NCBI RefSeq assembly: GCF_021172145.1
Contig: NZ_CP089095.1
Span: 1,860,001-1,924,000 of the forward strand
Length of the DNA: 64,000 nt
DNA from: Flavobacterium cyclinae
GTDB lineage: Bacteria > Bacteroidota > Bacteroidia > Flavobacteriales > Flavobacteriaceae
Direction: 5' to 3'
Shown: positions 33,657-44,125 of the stretch, piece by piece
Layout of the letters: each line of letters opens with the position of its first letter
Numbering within the stretch: position 1 is the stretch's first letter
Notes under the pieces: generated by a model
What the model saw: only the letters and a program-made list of their open reading frames with translations
Told to the model about the DNA's origin: nothing
The model's database searches: none
Program-made: the position numbers and the translations under genes

Positions 33657-36446
33657 ATGAAAAAATTTGATTTTTCAAAACTAGAACCCAAAAAAAACAT
33701 TTTAATAAAAGGAGCCCAATTACACAACCTTAAAAATTTAGATGTTGCTATTCCTAGAAATAAGTTAGTAGTAATTACTGGACTTTCGGGTTCAGGAAAA
33801 TCAAGTTTGGCATTCGATACATTGTATGCCGAAGGACAACGTAGATATGTGGAAAGTTTATCATCATATGCTCGTCAGTTTTTAGGTAGGTTAGACAAAC
33901 CAAAAGTAGAATATATAAAAGGGATAGCACCCGCAATCGCAATCGAACAAAAAGTAAATACTAGTAATGCTCGTTCTACTGTAGGAACTTCAACTGAAAT
34001 TTATGATTATTTAAAATTGCTTTTTGCTCGAATTGGAAAAACCTACTCGCCTATTTCTGGTAAAGAAGTTAAGAAAGATACGGTTTCGGATGTTATTAAT
34101 GAAATTAAAACATTTTCTATTGATAGCAAATGGCTTTTACTAGCTCCTATTCATTTAGAAGAAGGAAGAGCTTTAGAAGACAAACTAAAAGTATTATTAC
34201 AACAAGGCTTTGCTCGTATTTTAGTGGATAACGAAATGGTTCGTTTGGATACCATAAACCAACATCAATTAGACAACAAAGACATTCTCCTTATCGTTGA
34301 CCGAATCGTAGTTAAAGACGAAGAAGAATTCTATAATCGATTAGCCGATGCCGTTCAAACTGCTTTTTATGAAGGAAAAGGTATTTGTTATTTACAAGAA
34401 GTTGATTCACAAAAACGTTTAGAATTCAGTTCTAATTTTGAATTGGATGGCATTACTTTTTTAGAGCCGAACATTCACTTATTCAGCTTCAATAATCCTT
34501 ATGGTGCATGTCCAACATGTGAAGGCTACGGAAGTGTTATCGGAATTGATGAAGATTTAGTGATTCCAAACACTGCTTTATCAGTTTATGAAAATGCTAT
34601 TTTCCCTTGGAGAGGTGAAAGCATGAGTTGGTATCGCGACCAATTAGTAAATACCGCTTATAAATTTGATTTTCCTATTCACAAACCCTTTTTCGAACTT
34701 TCAGACGAACAAAAACAACTGATTTGGGATGGAAATTCGTATTTCACTGGTTTACATGATTTCTTTGCCGAATTAGAAGAAAAAAATTATAAAATTCAAA
34801 ACCGTGTATTACTTTCGAGATATCGCGGAAAAACAAAATGTACCACTTGTAAAGGAAAACGTTTACGTTATGAAGCTAATTTCATTAAAGTTGGAGGAAA
34901 AACAATTTCTGATTTAGTGGATTTACCAATTGTAAACTTAATAGAATTCTTCAAAAAATTAGAATTAAACGAATATGATGCTAAAGTTGCCAAACGCTTA
35001 TTAATTGAAATCAACAATCGTTTAGACTTCTTATACAATGTGGGATTGAGTTATTTGACTTTAAATCGTAATTCTAATACACTCTCTGGTGGAGAATCGC
35101 AACGAATTAACTTAGCGACTTCATTAGGTAGTAGTTTGGTAGGTTCGATGTATATTTTAGACGAACCAAGTATCGGTTTACATCCAAAAGATACGGAACG
35201 ACTAATTGATGTTTTAAAAAATCTTCGCGATTTAGGAAATACCGTAATCGTAGTAGAGCACGACGAAGACATCATGAAAGCAGCCGATATGATTATTGAC
35301 ATTGGACCAGAAGCAGGAACTCATGGCGGTGAATTAGTAGCGCAAGGAACGTATAATGAAATTTTGAAAGCTGATTCATTAACAGCTAAATATCTGAACG
35401 GAAAAGAAGAAATTTCAGTTCCAAAAACTAGAAGAAAATTTAAAAATCATATCGAAGTTATTGGTGCAAGAGAAAATAACTTGAAAAATGAAAATTTCAC
35501 TTTCCCATTAGAATGTCTGACAGTGATTACTGGAGTTTCAGGAAGTGGAAAAAGTACCTTGGTGAAGAAAATTTTATTTCCTGCCATTCAAAAGAAATTA
35601 GAAGGTGTTGGAGAAAAAGCAGGTCAATTTACCGAATTAGCTGGAAGTTTTTCACACATTAAACATATAGAATACGTTGACCAAAATCCGATTGGAAGAA
35701 GTTCGCGTTCGAATCCGGTTACCTATATTAAAGCTTACGATGATATTCGGGATTTATTTGCCAAACAAAACGTTTCCAAATTACGAAATTATCAAGCAAA
35801 ACATTTCTCATTCAATGTTGATGGTGGAAGATGTGAAGTATGTAAAGGTGATGGCGAAGTAACGATTGAAATGCAATTTATGGCCGATGTTCACTTAGAA
35901 TGTGAAGCTTGTAATGGAAAACGTTTCAAAAAAGAAGTGTTAGAAGTTACATTCGAAAACAAAAACATTGATGACATTTTAAAAATGACAATTGATGAAG
36001 CTTTATTATTCTTTACGGAACACAAACAGACCAAAATCACGCAAAAATTACAACCTTTGCAAGATGTAGGATTAGGTTATGTTCAATTAGGACAATCCTC
36101 TTCTACCCTTTCTGGTGGCGAGGCGCAACGTATAAAATTGGCTTCTTTTTTAGTAAAAGGCACTATTAAAGACCGAGCTTTGTTTGTATTTGACGAACCA
36201 ACAACTGGATTGCATTTTCACGATATCAAAAAATTATTAGCTTCGTTTGATGCGTTGTTAGAAAAAGGTCATTCAATTATCGTGATTGAACACAATTTAG
36301 ATTTAATCAAATGTGCTGATTATATTTTAGATATTGGTCCAGAAGGTGGCGAAAATGGAGGAAAATTAGTAGCTTTCGGAACACCTGAAGAAGTAGCTAA
36401 AAATAAAAATTCAGTTACAGGAAAATACTTAAAAGAAAAACTATAA
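33657..36446 (+). CDS. uvrA: Excinuclease ABC subunit UvrA
   Basis: The 929-aa DNA damage-recognition ATPase of nucleotide excision repair has two ABC modules: Walker A GLSGSGKSSLAFDTLY in the first half and GVSGSGKSTLVKKILF in the second. LSGGESQRINLA and LSGGEAQRIKLA are the signature motifs. Zinc-finger CxxC pairs are visible at ACPTCEGYG with CTTCKGKR, and at CEVCKGDG with CEACNGKR. The length is close to standard UvrA. Flavobacteria often have two uvrA copies, and I cannot tell which paralogue this is. A LETM1-like gene begins 2 bp after its stop. Confidence 0.95.
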   Translation: MKKFDFSKLEPKKNILIKGAQLHNLKNLDVAIPRNKLVVITGLSGSGKSSLAFDTLYAEGQRRYVESLSSYARQFLGRLDKPKVEYIKGIAPAIAIEQKVNTSNARSTVGTSTEIYDYLKLLFARIGKTYSPISGKEVKKDTVSDVINEIKTFSIDSKWLLLAPIHLEEGRALEDKLKVLLQQGFARILVDNEMVRLDTINQHQLDNKDILLIVDRIVVKDEEEFYNRLADAVQTAFYEGKGICYLQEVDSQKRLEFSSNFELDGITFLEPNIHLFSFNNPYGACPTCEGYGSVIGIDEDLVIPNTALSVYENAIFPWRGESMSWYRDQLVNTAYKFDFPIHKPFFELSDEQKQLIWDGNSYFTGLHDFFAELEEKNYKIQNRVLLSRYRGKTKCTTCKGKRLRYEANFIKVGGKTISDLVDLPIVNLIEFFKKLELNEYDAKVAKRLLIEINNRLDFLYNVGLSYLTLNRNSNTLSGGESQRINLATSLGSSLVGSMYILDEPSIGLHPKDTERLIDVLKNLRDLGNTVIVVEHDEDIMKAADMIIDIGPEAGTHGGELVAQGTYNEILKADSLTAKYLNGKEEISVPKTRRKFKNHIEVIGARENNLKNENFTFPLECLTVITGVSGSGKSTLVKKILFPAIQKKLEGVGEKAGQFTELAGSFSHIKHIEYVDQNPIGRSSRSNPVTYIKAYDDIRDLFAKQNVSKLRNYQAKHFSFNVDGGRCEVCKGDGEVTIEMQFMADVHLECEACNGKRFKKEVLEVTFENKNIDDILKMTIDEALLFFTEHKQTKITQKLQPLQDVGLGYVQLGQSSSTLSGGEAQRIKLASFLVKGTIKDRALFVFDEPTTGLHFHDIKKLLASFDALLEKGHSIIVIEHNLDLIKCADYILDIGPEGGENGGKLVAFGTPEEVAKNKNSVTGKYLKEKL

Positions 36447-36448
36447 AC

Positions 36449-37648
36449 ATGATAAACCCTTCTGCAAACGGATGGATTGACAAATTTTTTATTGAGAATA
36501 ATGATAACTTCATTGATTTTCAAGGAAATACATTGTCTTTTTACGAAGATTGTAGAGCCACTGGTTTTATTTACGGATATGTAGTTTGTTACCAACTTCA
36601 AAATCAAATTAACACCACAAAATGGTCGTATGATGAAGTAACAAAAGTAGGATTTCTAAATACTTTATTTTCTGTTTATTGTTTAGAAAAAAATAATGGA
36701 TCTAAGGAAGAATTTATTGACTTAGTGTATCAATTTTATAAAATAATTCAGCCTGAAAACTTAAATTTCATTAAGAAATTATTACCAGAAGGTTCCTTAA
36801 GTTATCGTTTAGAAAGTATTATTGACGAAAGAATTCAAACAAATAGTAATACGATAAGTAAGAATTTCTCTCATATTATTACAAATGCATTATTATTTAT
36901 TGATGTATTAGCATTTGAGCACTTTTTAAAAAACAATACTTTGCCAGCTGATTATTTAAAAAATATAGAATCAGATTGTATTAAAATTGTTTCCTTGGCT
37001 TTAAAAATCAAAGAGAAAAAGTCGAAATACGATGAATTATTGGTGAAATTATTTGAAAATTCGATTCGTTATACCAAATTTAATTCTATAGAAAATATTG
37101 AATTAGCAGAAATCAAACTAATTCGCTATTCTTCATTCATGGAAAAATTATATTTACTTGATATAGCCCAAATGGCATTATGGAGTGATGAAAAATTAGA
37201 ACCTAAAGAAATTGATTTCTTGAAGCAATTAAGTTTGGATTTGGAATTAGATGCATCATTACTTGAAAAAAGTTCTAATGAAATCAATAATTTCATAACA
37301 AAATACAAAGAAGAAATTCCGTTTTTCAACTACTCAAATCCAATAAAGCATTTTTACGATCAAGCCAATAAAAATGTAACCAAACTTATTATTCGCAACA
37401 AAGATAGATTAACTAAAGAAATCAAAGAAAGTGGCGAATTGATGCAACTTTTAGCGAAATCCACCACAAAGGATTTAAGCAAAGAAGAAAAAAAGAAAGT
37501 AAAAAAACAAATACTCGATATCTGCAAAACCGTTCCATCACTAACTATCTTTTTACTTCCTGGTGGCGGACTTTTATTGCCTATTTTGATAAAATTTATT
37601 CCGCAATTATTACCTTCAGCTTTTAATGAGAATTTAGAAGATTCTTAA
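36449..37648 (+). CDS. LETM1-related membrane protein
   Basis: The 399-aa protein is mostly helical and unrecognised for the first 300 residues. Its C-terminal region (about 320-390) has the LETM1-like pattern LSKEEKKKVKKQILD followed by VPSLTIFLLPGGGLLLPILI, a hydrophobic segment with a GGG turn. Bacteroidota homologues are annotated as LETM1-related, biofilm-associated proteins; mitochondrial LETM1 is a cation/proton exchanger. The role here is unknown. It starts 2 bp after uvrA and should be co-transcribed. A terminator follows. Confidence 0.75.
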   Translation: MINPSANGWIDKFFIENNDNFIDFQGNTLSFYEDCRATGFIYGYVVCYQLQNQINTTKWSYDEVTKVGFLNTLFSVYCLEKNNGSKEEFIDLVYQFYKIIQPENLNFIKKLLPEGSLSYRLESIIDERIQTNSNTISKNFSHIITNALLFIDVLAFEHFLKNNTLPADYLKNIESDCIKIVSLALKIKEKKSKYDELLVKLFENSIRYTKFNSIENIELAEIKLIRYSSFMEKLYLLDIAQMALWSDEKLEPKEIDFLKQLSLDLELDASLLEKSSNEINNFITKYKEEIPFFNYSNPIKHFYDQANKNVTKLIIRNKDRLTKEIKESGELMQLLAKSTTKDLSKEEKKKVKKQILDICKTVPSLTIFLLPGGGLLLPILIKFIPQLLPSAFNENLEDS

Positions 37649-37663
37649 ATTATCTTTTAAAAA

Positions 37664-37693
37664 AATCCCCAATTACATTTGTAATTGAGGATT
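37664..37693. terminator. Terminator after the LETM1-like gene
   Basis: The stem AATCCCCAATTAC / GTAATTGAGGATT (one mismatch) has flanking A and T runs. It lies between the convergent uvrA operon and secA. Confidence 0.75.
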
Positions 37694-37719
37694 AATTTAT
37701 CTGATTTTTGTAATTACTA

Positions 37720-40700
37720 TTACTCGTTTACCAAAACCCATTCGCCAGAAGCTAACATGCTTTCTGCTTTTTTGTATTTCATGGTTTCGCTTTTTCCACT
37801 CATTACGTGTTTGATGGTAACGGTGTCATTACGATTGATTTTTGGCATCTCTCTCGTAATCGTTTCTGTAACTTGAGGTCTTTGACTTGCCATTTCTCCA
37901 GCTTTTTTAGCTTCTGAAGCTGGTGCATTTAAATCTTCTTTAGTTTCTGTATATTGCTCTTTACGAGTTTCTTGTCTTGCTTCTTGAATGTTTTCATTTC
38001 GATGTGGTAAATCACCTTTAAATAAGAACGAAATTACTTCTTTATTTACATCGTCAATCATTTTCTTGAACAAGTTGAATGCTTCAAATTTGTAAATCAA
38101 TAGTGGATCTTTTTGTTCGTGAACCGCTAACTGAACTGATTGCTTCAATTCGTCCATTTTACGTAAGTGTTTTTTCCAAGCTTCATCTACAATTGCTAGT
38201 GTGATGTTTTTCTCAAAATCAGCCACTAACGAACGCCCTTCAGTTGTATACGCTTTTTCTAAATCGGTTACTACGTTTAACGTTTTAATTCCGTCTGTAA
38301 ATGGAACTACAATTCGTTGGTATTGACCGTTATTATTTTCGTATACATTTTTAATAATTGGATACGATTCACTTGCATCTCTTGCTATTTTCTCTTCATA
38401 ATGCGCTAAAACGGCTTTGTACACTTTACCAGTGATTTCTCTAACTGATAATTTTGAGAATTCCGCTGTTGTAACTGGCGCACTGATTGAGAAATAACGA
38501 ATTAATTCAAACTCGAAGTTTTTGAAATCTTCTGCCAGTTTGTTTTGCTCCACTACTAATTCGCAAGTATCGTACATCATATTCGCAATATCCACTTTCA
38601 AACGTTCTCCATGTAAAGCGTGACGTCTTCTTTTGTATACTACTTCTCTTTGAGCATTCATAACGTCATCATATTCTAACAAACGTTTACGAACACCAAA
38701 GTTATTTTCTTCTACTTTTTTCTGCGCTCTTTCGATAGATTTTGTCATCATCGAATGTTGGATTACTTCTCCTTCTTTCAGACCAATTCTATCCATAACT
38801 TTCGCTACTCTTTCTGAACCGAATAAACGCATTAAGTTATCTTCCAAAGACACATAGAATTGAGAACTACCTACATCTCCTTGACGACCCGCACGACCAC
38901 GTAACTGACGGTCTACACGACGCGAATCGTGACGTTCTGTTCCGATAATAGCTAAACCACCTGCTTTCTTCACTTCGTCAGACAATTTAATATCGGTACC
39001 ACGACCTGCCATATTCGTTGCAATTGTAACTACTCCAGGCTTACCTGCTTCCGCTACAATTTCAGCCTCGCTTTTGTGCATTTTAGCATTCAATACGTTG
39101 TGTTGAATACCTCTTAATTTCAACATTCGGCTTAATAATTCCGAAATCTCTACTGAAGTTGTTCCAATCAATACCGGTCTTCCTGCATTTGATAATTGCA
39201 CTACATCTTCGATAACGGCGTTGAATTTCTCACGAACCGTTCTGTAAATTAAATCGTCTTTATCTTTACGAGCAATTGGACGATTCGTTGGAATTTCTAC
39301 TACATCTAATTTGTAGATTTCCCAGAACTCTCCTGCTTCTGTTGAAGCTGTTCCCGTCATACCTCCCAACTTATTATACATACGGAAATAATTCTGTAAA
39401 GTAATAGTAGCGAAAGTTTGCGTTGCTGCTTCGATTTTTACATTTTCTTTAGCTTCGATTGCTTGGTGTAAACCATCCGAGTAACGACGACCATCCATGA
39501 TACGTCCTGTTTGCTCATCTACAATCATTACTTTATTGTCCATGATAACGTATTCTGTATCTTTTTCGAATAAAGTATACGCTTTTAATAACTGCGTTAA
39601 CGTGTGAATACGCTCTGATTTTACAGAGAAATCACGGAATAATTCTTCTTTTTTCTCAGCTGCTTCTTCTGGAGATAAATTTTCTCTTTCGATTTGGGCA
39701 ATTCCTGTTCCAATATCTGGTAAAACGAAGAATTGAGCATCCGTATCTGTTGATAAAAACTGAATTCCGTTATCCGTTAATTCAACTTGGTTATTTTTTT
39801 CTTCGATAACAAAGTACAATGCCTCATCAATTTTTGGCATCTCTTTGTTGTTATCTTGCATGTAATAATTCTCTGTTTTTTGAAGTAATTGTTTAACTCC
39901 TTCTTCCGATAAGAATTTGATTAACGCTTTACTCTTTGGTAATGCTCTGTGCGAGCGTAATAAATAGAAACCAGCGTCTTTAGTATTTCCTTCTTTGAAT
40001 AAACGTTTTGCTTCTGTCAAACAATCTGTAGCTAATTTACGTTGTAACGTAACTAAGTTTTCAACTTTTGGTTTTAATTCTAAGAATTCGTGACGATCTC
40101 CTTGCGGTACTGGTCCAGAAATAATTAATGGTGTTCTAGCATCATCAATTAATACCGAATCAACCTCATCGACAATAGCATAATTGTGTTTACGTTGTAC
40201 CAAATCTTCTGGAGCATGCGCCATGTTATCACGAAGGTAATCGAAACCAAATTCGTTATTGGTTCCGTACGTAATATCTGCTTCGTATGCTTTTCTTCTT
40301 TCTGGAGAGTTTGGTTGGTGATTATCAATACAATCAACTGTTAATCCATGGAATTCGAATAAAGGAGCTTTCCACGTACTATCACGACGCGCTAAGTAAT
40401 CATTCACGGTTACTAAGTGCACTCCGTTTCCTGTTAACGCATTCAAGTATAATGGTAATGTTGCTACTAAAGTTTTACCTTCTCCTGTTTGCATTTCGGC
40501 AATTTTACCTTGATGCAACACCACTCCACCAATCAGCTGAACATCGTAGTGAATCATATCCCAAGTGATGGCTTTACCAGCAGCATCCCAAGAGTTTGCC
40601 CAAGTAGCATTATCACCTTCAATATTGATATATGGTTTTGTAGCTGATAACTCTCTGTCTTTTGGAGTAGCAGTTACAGTAATTGTTGTATTGTCTTTAA

Positions 40701-41067
40701 AACGACGAGCGGTTTCTTTCACCACTGCAAAAGCTTCAGGAAGAATTTCATTTAATACTTTCTCAGAAATTTCATAAGCTTCTTTCTCAATTTTATCGAT
40801 TTCTGCGTAGATATCTTCACGAGCATCAATATCTTGAGTTTGCTCAGCATCTTGTTTTAAAGAAGCAATTTTAGCGTCTTTATCAGCGCGAGCATTTTGA
40901 ATTTTAGCTTTGAATTCGGCTGTTTTAGCACGTAATTCGTCATGCGATAAGGCTTGTAATGCGCCTTCAAATGATTTAATTTTGGTAATGATAGGTTGAA
41001 TCGCTTTTACATCTTTCTCCGATTTATCCCCCACAAAAGCCTTCAATATAGAATTTATGATACTCAT
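37720..41067 (-). CDS. secA: Preprotein translocase ATPase SecA
   Basis: The 1115-aa motor drives protein export through SecYEG. Visible features are Walker [15 protein letters not shown], the DEAD-like [20 protein letters not shown], the preprotein-crosslinking region, [13 protein letters not shown] and [15 protein letters not shown] in the second motor domain, and a helical scaffold. It is longer than E. coli SecA (901 aa), with extra sequence near residues 340-450 and a C-terminal tail. It lacks the zinc-binding Cys motif of SecA1 tails, as usual in Bacteroidota. It has its own promoter. Confidence 0.97.
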   Translation of the reverse strand: MSIINSILKAFVGDKSEKDVKAIQPIITKIKSFEGALQALSHDELRAKTAEFKAKIQNARADKDAKIASLKQDAEQTQDIDAREDIYAEIDKIEKEAYEISEKVLNEILPEAFAVVKETARRFKDNTTITVTATPKDRELSATKPYINIEGDNATWANSWDAAGKAITWDMIHYDVQLIGGVVLHQGKIAEMQTGEGKTLVATLPLYLNALTGNGVHLVTVNDYLARRDSTWKAPLFEFHGLTVDCIDNHQPNSPERRKAYEADITYGTNNEFGFDYLRDNMAHAPEDLVQRKHNYAIVDEVDSVLIDDARTPLIISGPVPQGDRHEFLELKPKVENLVTLQRKLATDCLTEAKRLFKEGNTKDAGFYLLRSHRALPKSKALIKFLSEEGVKQLLQKTENYYMQDNNKEMPKIDEALYFVIEEKNNQVELTDNGIQFLSTDTDAQFFVLPDIGTGIAQIERENLSPEEAAEKKEELFRDFSVKSERIHTLTQLLKAYTLFEKDTEYVIMDNKVMIVDEQTGRIMDGRRYSDGLHQAIEAKENVKIEAATQTFATITLQNYFRMYNKLGGMTGTASTEAGEFWEIYKLDVVEIPTNRPIARKDKDDLIYRTVREKFNAVIEDVVQLSNAGRPVLIGTTSVEISELLSRMLKLRGIQHNVLNAKMHKSEAEIVAEAGKPGVVTIATNMAGRGTDIKLSDEVKKAGGLAIIGTERHDSRRVDRQLRGRAGRQGDVGSSQFYVSLEDNLMRLFGSERVAKVMDRIGLKEGEVIQHSMMTKSIERAQKKVEENNFGVRKRLLEYDDVMNAQREVVYKRRRHALHGERLKVDIANMMYDTCELVVEQNKLAEDFKNFEFELIRYFSISAPVTTAEFSKLSVREITGKVYKAVLAHYEEKIARDASESYPIIKNVYENNNGQYQRIVVPFTDGIKTLNVVTDLEKAYTTEGRSLVADFEKNITLAIVDEAWKKHLRKMDELKQSVQLAVHEQKDPLLIYKFEAFNLFKKMIDDVNKEVISFLFKGDLPHRNENIQEARQETRKEQYTETKEDLNAPASEAKKAGEMASQRPQVTETITREMPKINRNDTVTIKHVMSGKSETMKYKKAESMLASGEWVLVNE

Positions 41068-41092
41068 AATTTTGTTATTTCAATATAGTTTG

Positions 41093-41100
41093 CAAATATA
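41093..41100 (-). promoter_or_regulatory. secA promoter, -7 element TATATTTG
   Basis: On the minus strand TATATTTG matches TAnnTTTG 25 bp upstream of the secA ATG. No matching -33 box is apparent. Confidence 0.5.
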
Positions 41101-41153
41101 ACCAAAAAAAAAGCCTCAGTAAAGAGACTTATTTCTGTTGTGTTTATTTATTT

Positions 41154-41375
41154 TTAATATTCGTCCTCATTCCAAAGATAATCTTCGTCTGTAGGATAAT
41201 CAGGCCAAATCTCTTCCATTGATTCATAGATTTCCCCTTCGTCTTCTATAGACTGTAAGTTTTCCACTACTTCTAATGGAGCTCCAGTTCTAATAGCGTA
41301 GTCGATAAGTTCGTCTTTGGTAGCTGGCCATGGTGCATCGCTCAAATAGGATGCTAATTCTAAAGTCCAATACAT
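41154..41375 (-). CDS. DUF2795 domain protein
   Basis: The 73-aa acidic cytoplasmic protein matches the DUF2795 pattern: SDAPWPATKDELIDYAIRTG and VVENLQSIEDEGEIYESMEEIWPDYP. It has an acidic tail (DEDYLWNEDEY). Function is unknown. It has a complete consensus promoter and is probably well expressed. It lies 87 bp upstream of secA. Confidence 0.82.
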   Translation of the reverse strand: MYWTLELASYLSDAPWPATKDELIDYAIRTGAPLEVVENLQSIEDEGEIYESMEEIWPDYPTDEDYLWNEDEY

Positions 41376-41398
41376 CTTTTTATCGATTTAAGTTTATG

Positions 41399-41428
41399 CA
41401 AAAATAAATTTATTACTTAAAAAGTCAA
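41399..41428 (-). promoter_or_regulatory. Full consensus promoter of the DUF2795 gene (TTG-N19-TATTTTTG)
   Basis: On the minus strand TTG (41426-41428) is followed by 19 bp and TATTTTTG (41399-41406), an exact match to the flavobacterial promoter. The ATG is 23 bp further downstream. Confidence 0.72.
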
Positions 41429-41542
41429 GTTTTTTTTTACTTTTTTTATTAAAATTTAAGAACGTTTTTTTTTAATGTTCAAAACATGACTTTTTATTAC
41501 TATTTTCGGGCATATTGAACACTTAAAACTGATTACTTATTA

Positions 41543-42112
41543 CTATTTTCTAGGAATCCATTTTACTTCATCAGCGTTCAAATCATGGGACAACTTTCGT
41601 GCCAACACAAAAAGGTAGTCAGAAAGTCGGTTTAGGTACTTAATTACGCGTTCATCTGTGGGTTCTATGTCATTCAAATGTACAGCTAAACGCTCGGCTC
41701 TTCGGCATACGCAGCGTGCTATATGACAATATGACACAGTTGTGTGTCCGCCTGGCAAAACAAAATGTGTCATTGGAGGTAACGCTTCTTCCATAGTATC
41801 AATTTCGTTTTCCAAAAATTCAATATCCGATTCCACTATACCAAGGTTTTGCAAGCGTGGCTGACCATTTTTCAAGGTTTCTTTTTCGGGCGGTGTTGCT
41901 AAAATAGCTCCAACAGTAAATAATCTATCTTGAACTTCGATTAGTACTTTTTTGTATAAATCGCTCATGTCTTGATCACGAATTAATCCAATATGCGAAT
42001 TCAATTCGTCAACAGTTCCATAACTTTCAATTCGGATATGATGTTTGGGCACACGCGTTCCTCCAAATAATGCTGTGGTTCCGGTGTCTCCTGTTTTTGT
42101 ATATACTTTCAT
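41543..42112 (-). CDS. Cob(I)yrinic acid a,c-diamide adenosyltransferase (PduO type)
   Basis: The 189-aa enzyme transfers the adenosyl group of ATP to cob(I)alamin. The PduO signature MKVYTKTGDTGTTALFGGTR binds ATP. ESYGTVDELNSHIGL and CRRAERLAVHLN, with the C-terminal NRLSDYLFVLARKLSHDLNA, complete the active site between trimer subunits. The length fits. No other cobalamin gene is nearby. PPK2 lies upstream on the same strand with an 80-bp gap. Confidence 0.93.
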   Translation of the reverse strand: MKVYTKTGDTGTTALFGGTRVPKHHIRIESYGTVDELNSHIGLIRDQDMSDLYKKVLIEVQDRLFTVGAILATPPEKETLKNGQPRLQNLGIVESDIEFLENEIDTMEEALPPMTHFVLPGGHTTVSYCHIARCVCRRAERLAVHLNDIEPTDERVIKYLNRLSDYLFVLARKLSHDLNADEVKWIPRK

Positions 42113-42192
42113 TCTATCAGTTTATTGTTTTTAATTTTAGTTATTCATATAACTTGAAATTGTTCTTAAAATTGTTGTTGATTCTTTCAAAT

Positions 42193-43074
42193 TTATTGTT
42201 CACTTGCCAGTTTATCTCGATACATTTTAATGTTATCTTTTATTTCTTGTTCAAGCTCTGGCTCTTTTATATCCGTATATTTTTCTAGTTCTTTTAAGAT
42301 TGATTTTGCTACTAAATATCGAGCTGTTTCTTTATTATCTGCTGGAATTATATACCAAGGAGCATATGCTTTAGATGTTTTATTGATTGCTTCTTCATAA
42401 CATCTTTGATATTCATCCCACAATTCCCTTTCGTTTAAATCACTTGGAGAAAATTTCCAATTATGTTTTTCAGTTTCTAATCTTCTAATCAAGCGGTGTC
42501 TTTGTTCTTCTTTGCTTAAATGCAAGAAAAACTTCAATATGATAATGCCATTTTGAGAAATATGTTTTTCAAAATTATTAATACTTTCAAAACGATTTTC
42601 CCAAAATTCAGTTGTAATGTTTTCTACAGTTGTAATACCTGGAATATTCTCATTTAAAATATAATTAGGATGCACTCTGGTTACCAAAACATTTTCATAA
42701 TGAGTTCTGTTAAAAACAGAAAATTTGCCTTTTTCTGGTAAAGCTATGTAATGACGCCATAGAAAATCATGCTCTAATTCGTTTGCGTTTGGTGTTTTAA
42801 AACTATGTACCACTACTCCACGTGCATTAAATTCTTTAAATACTTCACGAACAAGACTATCTTTTCCAGCAGTATCCATACCTTGTAAACAAATAAGCAC
42901 ACCATATTTATTGTGCGCATAAAGTTTATCTTGTAATTTACTTAATTTAATTCTGATTTTATCGAGTTCTTTTTCCTTTTTCTTTTCCGAAGCTTCAACA
43001 TCTATATGAGTTGGAATTGAACTCAATTTAATATTTGAAGAAACTTTTAGGTGATCAATTTCGATATTTTTCAT
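42193..43074 (-). CDS. Polyphosphate kinase 2 family nucleotide phosphotransferase
   Basis: The 293-aa protein has the PPK2 P-loop CLQGMDTAGKDSLVREVF (Walker A), the lid region (NRTHYENVLVTRVHP) and the later RLETEKHNWKFSPSDLNERELWDEY motif. PPK2 enzymes phosphorylate AMP, ADP or GDP with polyphosphate or run in reverse. The single domain and these motifs suggest the AMP/ADP-phosphorylating group, but the preference cannot be read safely. It is cytoplasmic and divergent from the gene at 43140. Confidence 0.9.
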   Translation of the reverse strand: MKNIEIDHLKVSSNIKLSSIPTHIDVEASEKKKEKELDKIRIKLSKLQDKLYAHNKYGVLICLQGMDTAGKDSLVREVFKEFNARGVVVHSFKTPNANELEHDFLWRHYIALPEKGKFSVFNRTHYENVLVTRVHPNYILNENIPGITTVENITTEFWENRFESINNFEKHISQNGIIILKFFLHLSKEEQRHRLIRRLETEKHNWKFSPSDLNERELWDEYQRCYEEAINKTSKAYAPWYIIPADNKETARYLVAKSILKELEKYTDIKEPELEQEIKDNIKMYRDKLASEQ

Positions 43075-43139
43075 TTTAATAGGTAATAATGTGGTAAAGT
43101 TAGTATTTTTAAATCTTAAAAAATCGCATTTGTAAAAAT

Positions 43140-43961
43140 ATGGAAAATTTTAAACTTACTACTTTCGCAACCATACAAGGCATTTCTTCAGCATCTGGAT
43201 TGGTGTATTCGCAAGATGTGCTATTTTTAATTTCAGATTCAAGTCAATATTTATATCAATTTGATATGAATAGAAAACTTTTATTAAAATTTCCATTAGT
43301 AAAAGAAGCAAAAGAGCAAATTGAAAAAGAAAACAAACCTGATTTAGAAAGTATTACGCAATATGGAAATCAACTCATTATGTTGGGCTCTGGTTCTACT
43401 GCAAAACGAAACACTATGTACGCTTTAGATTTGGGTTCGGATGCTTTACAATCGCAAGATTTATCGAATCTATATCAAAAATTAAAAGATATTGGTTCGT
43501 TTACTGATGACCAACTAAACATTGAAGGCGCTATTTATGCGCATCAAACTATGTTGTTGTTCCAAAGAGGCAATTCAAAAAACAGTAGAAATGGCATTTT
43601 TATCATACCAAATAACCAAGAAGATGGTATAAAATTTGTACCGATTTCGCTTCCAACGTTAGATGATATTGAAACCACTTTTACCGATGCTGTTTTAGTT
43701 AATGATAAAATTTATTTCTTGGCTTGCGCCGAAAACACGGAATCTACTTATGAAGATGGCGAAGTTTTAGGAACCATTCTAGGTATTATGCATGCACCAA
43801 CTTTTGAAATTATTGATGTGAAATTGTTATCGGAACATCAGAAATTTGAAGGCATTACATTTTACAAGGAATCAGAAATTGAAATTGAGTTTTTATTGTG
43901 TGAAGACAATGATACAGAAAGTTTAGAAGCTGAAATTTATAAGTTAACGTTGAAGAAATAA
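43140..43961 (+). CDS. Conserved hypothetical protein (DUF6929-like)
   Basis: The 273-aa protein lacks a signal peptide. It has repeated short strands around GLVYSQDVLFLISDSSQYLYQF, NKPDLESITQYGNQLIMLGSGS and TDAVLVNDKIYFLACAE, consistent with a beta-propeller-like fold. I believe it belongs to DUF6929, but that is from memory of sequence character. Function is unknown. Its promoter must lie in the 65-bp divergent gap shared with PPK2. Confidence 0.65.
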   Translation: MENFKLTTFATIQGISSASGLVYSQDVLFLISDSSQYLYQFDMNRKLLLKFPLVKEAKEQIEKENKPDLESITQYGNQLIMLGSGSTAKRNTMYALDLGSDALQSQDLSNLYQKLKDIGSFTDDQLNIEGAIYAHQTMLLFQRGNSKNSRNGIFIIPNNQEDGIKFVPISLPTLDDIETTFTDAVLVNDKIYFLACAENTESTYEDGEVLGTILGIMHAPTFEIIDVKLLSEHQKFEGITFYKESEIEIEFLLCEDNDTESLEAEIYKLTLKK

Positions 43962-44020
43962 TTTTTTTCACTTCCTTCCCAACCTTTTACCAACTTTTCT
44001 GCTCTATATAAAAAAGCGAA

Positions 44021-44107
44021 GTCAAGAGCAAGGTCAAAATCAAGAACAAGTTCAATTTCAAAAGCAAAAAAAATTGAACATTGAAGTTGAAATTGAACTT
44101 GATTTTT
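44021..44107. repeat. Degenerate TCAAG/GTTCAA repeat tract upstream of the ECF cassette
   Basis: Short units such as GTCAAGAGCAAG, TCAAGAACAAG and TTCAA alternate, and the second part is roughly complementary (TTGAA, AAGTTGAAATTGAACTTG). A very similar tract lies at 45571-45620 at the other end of the sigma/anti-sigma genes. Confidence 0.55.
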
Positions 44108-44125
44108 GAAAATAAAAACATTTTT

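Noticed and set aside
44081-44125. Upstream extension of the ECF sigma factor
   Set aside because: The extra 15 residues come from the low-complexity repeat tract and add nothing to the sigma fold.
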